Shown one piece after another: positions 1 to 4,737 of a stretch of DNA of 5,664 nt. Each line of letters opens with the position of its first letter. The stretch's first letter is position 1. Source of the DNA: Betaproteobacteria bacterium (GTDB lineage Bacteria > Pseudomonadota > Gammaproteobacteria > Burkholderiales > JAHFRG01); contig JAHFRG010000067.1 in NCBI GenBank assembly GCA_023258935.1, forward strand, positions 1 to 5,664, read 5' to 3'. The notes below the pieces were generated by a model that saw only the letters and a list, made by a program, of their open reading frames with translations, searched no databases and was not told the DNA's origin. The translations under genes were made by a program, and so were the position numbers.

Positions 1-607
1 AGGGCTCAAGACTGGCATAGGTTTTCAAAAAGCCGGCGCGGTAGGCATAAATGCCGATATGGCGATACGCCGGCAGTTTTTCAGGCCACTCGTTGCGAGC
101 AAATGCATCGCGGGCATGGGGAATCGGCGCGCGAGAGAAATACAGCGCGTGGCCCTCTCTGTCCAGCACCACCTTCACCACGTTGGTATTAAACAGATCT
201 TCGCGCTGGTGAATGGGATGGCAGGCGGTTGCTATCTGATCTTCGGCGTGGGCATCGAGATGCTGCGCCACTTCGCGAATCAACTGAGGCGCAATCAGCG
301 GCTCGTCACCTTGCACGTTGATGACAATCATGTCGTCGGCAAAGCCTTTTTTCCTGGCGACCTCGGCAATGCGCTCGGTTCCGGATGCATGTTCCGTCCG
401 TGTCAGGCAGGCTCTGAATCCATGATGCTTGACGGCATCCGCTACTTGTTGATGGTCTGTCGCCACCCAAACCGACTGCGCGCCGCTGGCGACTGCTTTT
501 TCCGCGACATGCACCACCATTGGCTTGCCTGCGATATCCAGCAGCGGCTTGCCGGGAAGGCGGATGGAATTCAGGCGCGCAGGAATGACGACGGTAAATT
601 CAATCAT
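1..607 (-). CDS. kdsB: KdsB, CMP-Kdo synthetase (3-deoxy-manno-octulosonate cytidylyltransferase), 3'-truncated by the window edge
   Basis: KdsB is the cytoplasmic enzyme that couples CTP to Kdo, giving CMP-Kdo, the donor for adding Kdo to lipid A precursors. The 202 residues visible start MIEFTVVIPARLNSIRLPGK and carry the family landmarks in order: the nucleotide-binding RLPGKP at residues 16-21, VATDH at 48-52, TRTEHASGTERIAEV at 69-83, the metal-binding NVQGDEP at 97-103, NVVKVVLD at 142-149, YFSRAPIP at 156-163 and HIGIYAYR at 183-190. They align nearly without gaps to my memory of E. coli KdsB. About 50 C-terminal residues, including a second metal ligand, lie outside the window. The ATG at 605-607 is fixed by the family N-terminus. 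No Shine-Dalgarno is visible before it, and a heptamer repeat array ends 5 nt upstream. It is the last operon gene in view, 81 nt behind the Trm112-like gene, so it may rely on readthrough from upstream. Confidence 0.97.
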   Translation of the reverse strand, partial: MIEFTVVIPARLNSIRLPGKPLLDIAGKPMVVHVAEKAVASGAQSVWVATDHQQVADAVKHHGFRACLTRTEHASGTERIAEVARKKGFADDMIVINVQGDEPLIAPQLIREVAQHLDAHAEDQIATACHPIHQREDLFNTNVVKVVLDREGHALYFSRAPIPHARDAFARNEWPEKLPAYRHIGIYAYRAGFLKTYASLEP

Positions 608-612
608 TTTCA

Positions 613-683
613 GTGAATGGTAAACGGTGAAGGGTGAACAGTGGCTCGGGGATAACGTTTACTGATTACTGTTCACCGTTCAC
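613..683. repeat. Inverted pair of 7-nt-period repeat arrays between the Trm112-like gene and kdsB
   Basis: Positions 613-640 read on the plus strand as four uninterrupted heptamers: GTGAATG, GTAAACG, GTGAAGG, GTGAACA. Positions 656-683 read on the minus strand as GTGAACG (683-677), GTGAACA (676-670), GTAATCA (669-663) and GTAAACG (662-656). The two 28-nt arms face each other across a 15-nt spacer (641-655). The outermost units match 6 of 7 and the others 3 to 5 of 7, so the pair could form only an imperfect hairpin. The element fills almost the whole 81-nt gap: it begins 5 nt from the Trm112-like stop codon and ends 5 nt from the kdsB start codon. It is not followed by a T-run on the operon strand, so it does not look like a classical terminator. 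Its function is unknown. Confidence 0.85.
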
Positions 684-688
684 TGCCT

Positions 689-868
689 TTACACTTCCTC
701 CTCGGGGGGAAGCTTGCGCGCTTCTTCTTCCAGCATTACCGGAATGTCGTCTTTGATGGGATAGGCAAGGCGATCCGGTTTGCAAATCAATTCTAGCTCG
801 GTTTTTTTGTAAACCAGCGGGCCCTTGCACAGAGGACAGACCAGAATATCAAGCAGTTTGGGGTCCAT
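689..868 (-). CDS. Trm112/YcaR-family small zinc-binding protein
   Basis: This 59-residue protein begins MDPKLLDILVCPLCKGPLVY and has C11, C14 and C29 in the CPLC and LICK contexts typical of the bacterial Trm112-like (UPF0434, YcaR) family, followed by the conserved LAYPIKDDIPVML core and an acidic tail. Family members are about 60 residues, so it is full length. Eukaryotic and archaeal Trm112 activates several RNA and protein methyltransferases; the bacterial partner or partners are not settled to my knowledge, so no precise reaction is claimed. The start codon lies inside the end of lpxK, giving a 20-nt overlap, with AAGGA at 875-879 (minus strand) spaced 6 nt from the ATG. That suggests translation coupled to lpxK. 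The lpxK to Trm112 to kdsB order is widely conserved in beta- and gammaproteobacteria. Confidence 0.95.
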   Translation of the reverse strand: MDPKLLDILVCPLCKGPLVYKKTELELICKPDRLAYPIKDDIPVMLEEEARKLPPEEEV

Positions 869-1856
869 GAAGTTTCCTTAATCTCTTCAAAATCAGCATG
901 CCCAGCTCACGAGGCACTTGCGCATCCACCGCAAGCACCCAATATTTTTCATCAGCAAATGTTTCACATTTTACCGCATCTTTCTCGGTCATGATGATGG
1001 CTTCTGCGTCCGGAGCATGCAAATCTTCCGGATGGTAAGGATAGTGATCGGGAAACGGGCGTGCCGTGACAGTGAGGCCAAGCGCTTGCAGTTGGCGGAA
1101 AAACCGCTGCGGATTGCCTATTCCCGCTACCGCGTAGGTTTTTTTCCCGCGTAAATCGCCAGCGGTCGCCTTGAAATCGGGGTTCAGCAAATTGTAGAAA
1201 ATATCCCCCGCAAGGCGCATGTCGAACGAGCCTGCTGTGGCGCTCGCCGCTGGTTCACCGTCATGAACCACCACCGCATCAACAGAGTCCAGCCTGCCGA
1301 CCATCTCGCGCAGCGGCCCCGCGGGCAGCGGCAAGCCGTTGCCGAATTTGCGTTCACCGTCCACCACCGCGATTTCCACGTCGCGGTGCAGGCGGTAATG
1401 CTGCAAGCCGTCGTCGCTCAACACAACATTGCATTCGGGGTGCGCGGTGAGCAAAGCTTTGGCAGCGGCGGAGCGCTTACGCGCCACCCAAACCGGGCAG
1501 CGGCAGCGCCGTGCCAGCAGAACGGGTTCATCGCCAACCAGTGCCGTGCTGCTTTGCCGGGTTACTGCAAGCGGTCCTTTACTGCTGCCGCCGTAGCCGC
1601 GGCTCACGATGCCCGGCTTGTACCCCTGCTCTTGCAGAAAATTTGCCAGCCAGATGACCAGGGGTGTTTTGCCCGTGCCGCCCACAGTAATGTTGCCGAT
1701 GACGATGACCGGCACCGGCAGTTTGATTACCGGCAGAAGATGCAGGATGTAGAGAAAGCGGCGCAGGCTCGCCAGGATTCCGAACAGCAGGCTAAACGGA
1801 AGCAGCAGCACGTGCCAAAGCGTCAATCGGTACCAGTATTGTTCCAGCCAGTGCAC
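849..1856 (-). CDS. lpxK: LpxK, tetraacyldisaccharide 4'-kinase
   Basis: LpxK phosphorylates the 4' position of the tetraacyldisaccharide 1-phosphate intermediate to make lipid IVA, at the inner face of the cytoplasmic membrane. The 335-residue length fits the family. A hydrophobic N-terminal membrane-anchoring helix spans about residues 12-45. It is followed by the P-loop GNITVGGTGKTP (54-65), SRGYGG (85-90), GDEP (108-111), the Walker-B-like SDDGLQHYR (147-155), LPLPAGPLRE (175-184), FPDHYPY (268-274) and TEKDAVK (290-296). By analogy with the Aquifex structure, D109 and H271 would be the catalytic pair and D148/D149 the metal-binding site. The start is GTG, chosen because AGGAGG lies just upstream and the family N-terminus fits. 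It sits 36 nt after the exbD stop, and its 3' end overlaps the next gene by 20 nt. Confidence 0.98.
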   Translation of the reverse strand: MHWLEQYWYRLTLWHVLLLPFSLLFGILASLRRFLYILHLLPVIKLPVPVIVIGNITVGGTGKTPLVIWLANFLQEQGYKPGIVSRGYGGSSKGPLAVTRQSSTALVGDEPVLLARRCRCPVWVARKRSAAAKALLTAHPECNVVLSDDGLQHYRLHRDVEIAVVDGERKFGNGLPLPAGPLREMVGRLDSVDAVVVHDGEPAASATAGSFDMRLAGDIFYNLLNPDFKATAGDLRGKKTYAVAGIGNPQRFFRQLQALGLTVTARPFPDHYPYHPEDLHAPDAEAIIMTEKDAVKCETFADEKYWVLAVDAQVPRELGMLILKRLRKLHGPQTA

Positions 1857-1860
1857 TTTG

Positions 1861-1866
1861 CCTCCT
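1861..1866 (-). promoter_or_regulatory. Strong Shine-Dalgarno (AGGAGG) deciding the GTG start of lpxK
   Basis: The minus strand reads AGGAGG, then CAAA, then GTG. The full six-base anti-16S match 4 nt before the GTG at 1854-1856 supports that codon as the start; the short spacer is slightly below the usual optimum. Confidence 0.8.
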
Positions 1867-1868
1867 GG

Positions 1869-1889
1869 TTGAACAGTAAACGGCGAAAC
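1869..1889. repeat. Three-unit heptamer array between exbD and lpxK
   Basis: On the plus strand this reads TTGAACA, GTAAACG, GCGAAAC: three consecutive 7-nt units. The middle one is identical to a unit of the larger element at 613-683, and the first differs by one base from GTGAACA there. The array occupies the gap between the exbD stop (1893-1895) and the lpxK Shine-Dalgarno (1861-1866). It lies in plus orientation only, with no facing arm. Confidence 0.6.
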
Positions 1890-1892
1890 CGG

Positions 1893-2315
1893 TTATTTTG
1901 ACGTTCTGGTCTCGGCAGTAAACGTGATATGGCTGTAGCCGGCGATACGCGCGGCTTCCAGGATTCTTATCACCGACTGATGCGTGGCATTGGCGTCGGC
2001 ATTGATAACTATAACCGGGTCGTTCATATCGCCCGCAGCCTTGCGCAACTGCTCGCTCAGCACCTCCGGTTCGACGGTATTGACCGGTGTGTTTTCGATT
2101 ACATAACGTCCTGACGAATCCACGGCAATGTTGATCTGGTTGGGCCGGTCATGCTGTTTTTCGGCGTCCGCCTTGGGAAGGTTGATGTTCAGTTCGGCAA
2201 ACTTGTTGTAGGTAGTGCTGACCATCAGGAAAATCAGTATCACCAGCAACACATCAATCAGCGGCACCAGATTGATTTCCGGTTCTTCTTTTTGGTAGCC
2301 GCGGCGGAAATTCAT
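1893..2315 (-). CDS. exbD: ExbD/TolR-family proton-motive-force transducer
   Basis: ExbD is the small subunit of the ExbB-ExbD proton-driven motor. It has a short cytoplasmic tail, one transmembrane helix carrying the proton-binding aspartate, and a periplasmic domain. The 140-residue protein shows exactly this: cytoplasmic residues 1-14, the EINLVPLIDVLLVILIFLMV helix (about 13-32) with D21 at the position of the essential aspartate of ExbD and TolR, then a periplasmic domain ending in VIVINADANATHQSVIRILEAARIAGY (written here as adjoining segments, VIVINADANA then THQSVIRILEAARIAGY, residues 101-127), typical of the family. Its ATG overlaps the exbB TGA by 4 nt (ATGA), so the two are probably translationally coupled. 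Whether it works with a TonB, a Tol-like partner or another client cannot be told from the sequence; no tonB is in view. Its position ahead of lpxK is shared with Pseudomonas and many betaproteobacteria. Confidence 0.95.
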   Translation of the reverse strand: MNFRRGYQKEEPEINLVPLIDVLLVILIFLMVSTTYNKFAELNINLPKADAEKQHDRPNQINIAVDSSGRYVIENTPVNTVEPEVLSEQLRKAAGDMNDPVIVINADANATHQSVIRILEAARIAGYSHITFTAETRTSK

Positions 2316-2920
2316 CCCTGCCGCTCACCGTGGACGATTTCCACCAGCTTGATTGCCTGCAATTCCATTTCAATCACCAGCGTTTCCACTTTGGCGCGGT
2401 AATAGCGGTAGAAAATCATGCTGGGAACGGCCACTATGATGCCGAAGGCCGTGTTGTAGAGCGCAATCGAAATGCCGTGGGCTAGCTGCACTGGGTTGCC
2501 GCCGGTCGGGGCCTGTGAGCCGAAAATTTCGATCATGCCGATTACCGTGCCGAACAAACCCAGAAGCGGGCTGATTGCGGCGATGGTGCCGAGGCTGGGG
2601 AGAAAGCGTTCCAGTTCATGCGTCACCGCGTGGCCCGCCTCATCTATGGATTCCTTCATTACTTCACTGGAGCTTTTGACGTTCTTGAGCCCCGCTGCGA
2701 ATAACTGACCAAGCAACGAGTTTTGTTCCAGGCGCGTGAGCATTTCTTCACTGACGCCGTTTTGATTGTAATCGTTGATGAGCCCCTGCAACAGATTCCT
2801 GGGGGCGACCAGTTCGCGCCTTAGCGAGAATGCGCGTTCGAGGATGATACCGACTGCGATGATGGAAGTGATGATAATCAGCCAAATCGGCCAACCTGCT
2901 GCATCTATGATGGCTAACAC
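2312..2920 (-). CDS. exbB: ExbB/TolQ/MotA-family proton channel protein
   Basis: ExbB forms the pentameric inner-membrane channel that, with ExbD, turns proton flow into mechanical work on an envelope partner. The 202-residue protein has three hydrophobic segments at about 11-28, 108-132 and 150-172. The second contains PLLGLFGTVIGM (119-130) and the third ALYNTAFGIIVAVPS (153-167), the two signature segments of the family; T125 and T157 match the conserved pore threonines (T148 and T181 in E. coli ExbB). It is shorter than E. coli ExbB and lacks the extended N-terminus. The GTG at 2918-2920 is the only usual start codon before an in-frame upstream TGA; GGGGA precedes it by 7 nt. It is the first gene of the minus-strand operon and overlaps exbD by 4 nt. 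The exact client, Ton-type or otherwise, is unknown. Confidence 0.94.
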   Translation of the reverse strand: MLAIIDAAGWPIWLIIITSIIAVGIILERAFSLRRELVAPRNLLQGLINDYNQNGVSEEMLTRLEQNSLLGQLFAAGLKNVKSSSEVMKESIDEAGHAVTHELERFLPSLGTIAAISPLLGLFGTVIGMIEIFGSQAPTGGNPVQLAHGISIALYNTAFGIIVAVPSMIFYRYYRAKVETLVIEMELQAIKLVEIVHGERQG

Positions 2921-2946
2921 GCGACTATCCCCGATGGAAAGGCGTA

Positions 2947-2975
2947 ACTGTATCTTGCATCATATTTTTCAGCAA
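2947..2975 (-). promoter_or_regulatory. Candidate promoter for the exbB-exbD-lpxK operon
   Basis: On the minus strand, TTGCTG (2975-2970) and TACAGT (2952-2947) are separated by exactly 17 nt. The -35 matches 3 of 6 consensus bases and the -10 matches 4 of 6, so the case rests mainly on spacing and position, about 27 nt before the exbB GTG. It is the best candidate I found in the upstream region, but a weak one. Confidence 0.3.
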
Positions 2976-3038
2976 GTATGCGGCGGATTGAGTCCGGTTC
3001 GCGTAAGTTAAATGCGCAACACAAAAGGCGTTTTTATT

Positions 3039-3073
3039 TTTTCCACATTCTCTGTGGGTAACTCTGTGCATAG
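3039..3073. other. Cluster of three DnaA-box-like 9-mers
   Basis: TTTTCCACA (3039-3047, plus strand) fits the relaxed DnaA-box consensus TTWTNCACA exactly. TGTGGGTAA (3053-3061; minus strand TTACCCACA) and TGTGCATAG (3065-3073; minus strand CTATGCACA) each differ from it by one base. Starts are 14 and 12 nt apart. The cluster is in non-coding DNA between divergent exbB and xseA. Binding by DnaA is inferred from the motif only; no dnaA or dnaN gene is in the window. Confidence 0.5.
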
Positions 3074-3110
3074 TTTGCGTAAGGCATTCCTAACTGGCTT
3101 CCCGGTAAAG

Positions 3111-3176
3111 AGATTTTCGTATTCGATTAAATTTTAGACCGAGATATTATTTATAATTATCATGGTGTTATAAAAA
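3111..3176. other. AT-rich intergenic segment (about 20% GC)
   Basis: Counting bases gives 10 G or C in 3111-3160 (20%), far below the flanking genes. It contains a perfect TATAAT at 3152-3157 on the plus strand but no convincing -35 at 16-18 nt from it. It lies just after the DnaA-box-like cluster and before two further DnaA-like 9-mers. It could be a promoter region, a DNA-unwinding-type element, or simply an unconstrained spacer; the sequence does not decide. Confidence 0.6.
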
Positions 3177-3191
3177 CTACATGGGAGAACA

Positions 3192-3239
3192 ATGAGATTG
3201 CAATTTGTGAAATTTGCACACTTCTGTGATTGTGGATGA
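3192..3239 (+). CDS. Possible 15-residue small ORF or leader peptide (uncertain)
   Basis: ATG at 3192 opens a 15-codon frame, MRLQFVKFAHFCDCG, ending in TGA at 3237-3239. GGGAGA (3183-3188) sits 3 nt before the start codon, a ribosome-binding-site-like arrangement, though close. A TATAAT lies 35 nt upstream of the ATG. The product matches nothing I recognise and has no obvious membrane or attenuator codon pattern. Its end also overlaps a DnaA-box-like 9-mer. A frame this short is expected by chance in AT-rich DNA, so I list it only as a candidate. Confidence 0.15.
   Translation: MRLQFVKFAHFCDCG
3212..3239. other. Two further DnaA-box-like 9-mers
   Basis: ATTTGCACA (3212-3220, plus strand) and TGTGGATGA (3231-3239; minus strand TCATCCACA) each differ from TTWTNCACA by one base. 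They lie on the far side of the AT-rich segment from the three-box cluster. Single-mismatch 9-mers are common by chance, so the evidence is their grouping within 200 nt. Confidence 0.3.
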
Positions 3240-3280
3240 AGATCGTGCTGGATACCGCGCCAGGCAAGGGATTCCAAGCG

Positions 3281-3355
3281 AAATCGCGCGAGATTCCGCG
3301 CCCCTGTTGGAGTTTTCCCGGCGCCTCCAATGCTGGCGCGACTTAACGCGCGATT
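3281..3355. other. GC-rich leader segment with small inverted repeats ahead of xseA
   Basis: Between the AT-rich spacer and xseA I see no gene. TTGGAG (3307-3312) and CTCCAA (3325-3330) form a 6-bp stem with a 12-nt loop. AATCGCGCG (3282-3290) is the reverse complement of CGCGCGATT (3347-3355), bracketing that stem. No T-run follows, so this is not a recognisable terminator. It could be a regulator site, an mRNA structure if transcription starts further upstream, or chance in GC-rich sequence. Confidence 0.3.
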
Positions 3356-3368
3356 CATTTGCCTGGGG

Positions 3369-3374
3369 TACAAT
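3369..3374 (+). promoter_or_regulatory. Candidate -10 element of xseA, placing the transcript start at or near the ATG
   Basis: TACAAT matches the -10 consensus at 5 of 6 bases and ends 6 nt before the xseA ATG at 3381, so the expected transcription start falls on or next to that A. No good -35 lies 16-18 nt upstream; the best hexamer, TTAACG at 3343-3348, is 20 nt away. If used, it would make a leaderless or nearly leaderless mRNA. Confidence 0.4.
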
Positions 3375-3380
3375 TCTTGC

Positions 3381-4715
3381 ATGTCCAGCCAGCTTGATTT
3401 CGCGCCGCATCCGTCCGTGATAAGTGTCAGCGAGCTCAATCGCAGCGCGCGCGAATTGCTGGAGCAAGGTTTTCCGCTTACTTGGGTCGTTGGAGAAATT
3501 TCGAACTTCACTCGCGCCGCTTCAGGGCATTGGTATTTCTCGCTCAAGGATGAGCAAGCGCAGGTGCGCTGCGTGATGTTCCGCCAAAAGACCCTGCATC
3601 TCGACTGGAAACCGGAAAACGGCATGCAGGCGGAAGTGCGCGCTCTGGTCTCCCTGTATGAAGCGCGCGGCGAGTTCCAGCTCAACGTGGAAACCATGCG
3701 CCGCTCGGGCCTGGGCGCGCTTTACGAAGCTTTCGAAAAGCTTAAAGCGAAGCTGGAGGCCGAAGGCCTGTTTGCGGAAGCACGCAAAAAATCCCTGCCG
3801 TCTTTCCCGCGCTCCATCGGCATCATCACCTCGCCGGCGGCGGCGGCGCTGCGCGATGTGGTCACCACGCTCTCCCGGCGCATGCCTGGAATTGCAGTCA
3901 TTATTTATCCAACTCCCGTGCAGGGGGAAGGCGCAGCGGAAAAAATCAGCGAGGCGATCCATACCGCAGGCCGGCGTGCTGAATGCGATGTGCTGATCCT
4001 GTGCCGCGGCGGGGGCAGCATCGAGGATTTATGGGCGTTCAACGAGGAAATCGTGGCGCGCGCAATCAGCGCTTGCCCGGTTCCCGTCATTACCGGAGTG
4101 GGGCATGAAACCGATTTTACCATTGCCGATTTCGTTGCCGACCGGCGCGCCCCCACCCCCACCGCGGCGGCGGAGCTGGCCAGCCCAAACCGTTTGGAAC
4201 TACTGGCGAGTCTTGCGCTCATCAACAAACACTTGCAGCGTGTTGTTACGCGCTTACTGGAAACGCGCATGCAGCAGCTCGATTACTTGTCGCGGCGCTT
4301 GCAGCATCCCGCGGCGCGATTGCAGGACCAGCGAGCGCATTTGCAGCAATTAATTCTGCGCCTCAAAAACGCCTGGTCAAGACAGGCCGATAACCGGCGC
4401 TGGCGCATTCGCGAATTGCGGCAACGGCTGAAAGCACCGGAAACAGATCGCTTGCTGCAAAGGCAATCCGATCTGGCGCAGCGCTTCAGGCGGGCGGGTG
4501 CGCGTTATCTGGAGAACGTGAGAACGAGTCTACAAAACTTGCACTCGCACCTTGCGCATCTTAACCCGCAATTGGTGCTCGAGCGTGGTTACAGCGTGGT
4601 TGAAAACGCAGTAGGGAACATCGTTCGTGACAGCGCGCAAATTGCCAGCGGTGATGAAGTCAAAATGACATTCGCCAAGGGAACAGCCAGGGCGCGGGTG
4701 ACGGGCAAAGGCTGA
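3381..4715 (+). CDS. xseA: XseA, exodeoxyribonuclease VII large subunit
   Basis: XseA is the catalytic subunit of exonuclease VII, which with several small XseB subunits degrades single-stranded DNA from both ends in the cytoplasm. The 444 residues (E. coli about 456) cover the whole family layout. An OB-fold DNA-binding domain spans about 10-105, with GHWYFSLKDEQAQVRCVMFR at 49-68. The catalytic domain spans about 130-270, with IGIITSPAAAALRDV (146-160), CRGGGSIEDLWAFNEE (208-223), GVGHETDFTIADF (239-251) and APTPTAAAE (257-265). A long glutamine- and arginine-rich helical region follows (about 270-390), then a C-terminal LERGYSVV segment (400-407). D159, R209, H242 and D245 match residues reported as essential in the E. 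coli enzyme. I chose ATG 3381 over an in-frame ATG at 3330 because the family N-terminus begins near here and a -10 element lies between the two. No xseB is in view. Confidence 0.97.
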   Translation: MSSQLDFAPHPSVISVSELNRSARELLEQGFPLTWVVGEISNFTRAASGHWYFSLKDEQAQVRCVMFRQKTLHLDWKPENGMQAEVRALVSLYEARGEFQLNVETMRRSGLGALYEAFEKLKAKLEAEGLFAEARKKSLPSFPRSIGIITSPAAAALRDVVTTLSRRMPGIAVIIYPTPVQGEGAAEKISEAIHTAGRRAECDVLILCRGGGSIEDLWAFNEEIVARAISACPVPVITGVGHETDFTIADFVADRRAPTPTAAAELASPNRLELLASLALINKHLQRVVTRLLETRMQQLDYLSRRLQHPAARLQDQRAHLQQLILRLKNAWSRQADNRRWRIRELRQRLKAPETDRLLQRQSDLAQRFRRAGARYLENVRTSLQNLHSHLAHLNPQLVLERGYSVVENAVGNIVRDSAQIASGDEVKMTFAKGTARARVTGKG

Positions 4716-4737
4716 TGGCAGCAGCAGAAAAATAACT
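4716..4737. other. 22-nt convergent gap between xseA and miaA, no terminator visible
   Basis: The xseA TGA ends at 4715 and the miaA TAA (minus strand) begins at 4740, leaving only 22 nt. The gap has no inverted repeat with a T-run on either strand. The two transcripts therefore probably overlap at their 3' ends, or terminate inside the opposing gene or by Rho. Confidence 0.6.

Noticed and set aside
59..616. 185-codon plus-strand open frame opposite kdsB
   Set aside because: The other strand encodes unmistakable KdsB over the same span.
613..683. Inverted heptad arrays as a rho-independent terminator or CRISPR
   Set aside because: Pairing is imperfect and no T-run follows on the operon strand; the 7-nt units have no spacers, so it is not a CRISPR array.
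1263..1901. 212-codon plus-strand open frame opposite lpxK
   Set aside because: It is a shadow of lpxK; its low-complexity Q/A/R-rich product is typical of the antisense of GC-rich genes.
2925..2963. Twelve-residue leader peptide (MMQDTVTPFHRG) ahead of exbB
   Set aside because: Its start codon lies upstream of the candidate -10 for exbB, so it would not be on that transcript, and it has no clear ribosome-binding site.
3021..3042. AAAAGGCGTTTTTATTTTTT as a terminator on the plus strand
   Set aside because: The stem would be four A:T pairs, and no plus-strand gene precedes it in the window.
3330..3380. Upstream in-frame ATG that would add 17 residues to XseA
   Set aside because: The extra residues have no family counterpart, no Shine-Dalgarno precedes it, and the likely -10 element lies inside the extension.
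3134..3697. Long minus-strand open frame opposite the start of xseA
   Set aside because: It is antisense to the conserved OB-fold part of XseA, runs through the AT-rich spacer, and its translation resembles no protein family.
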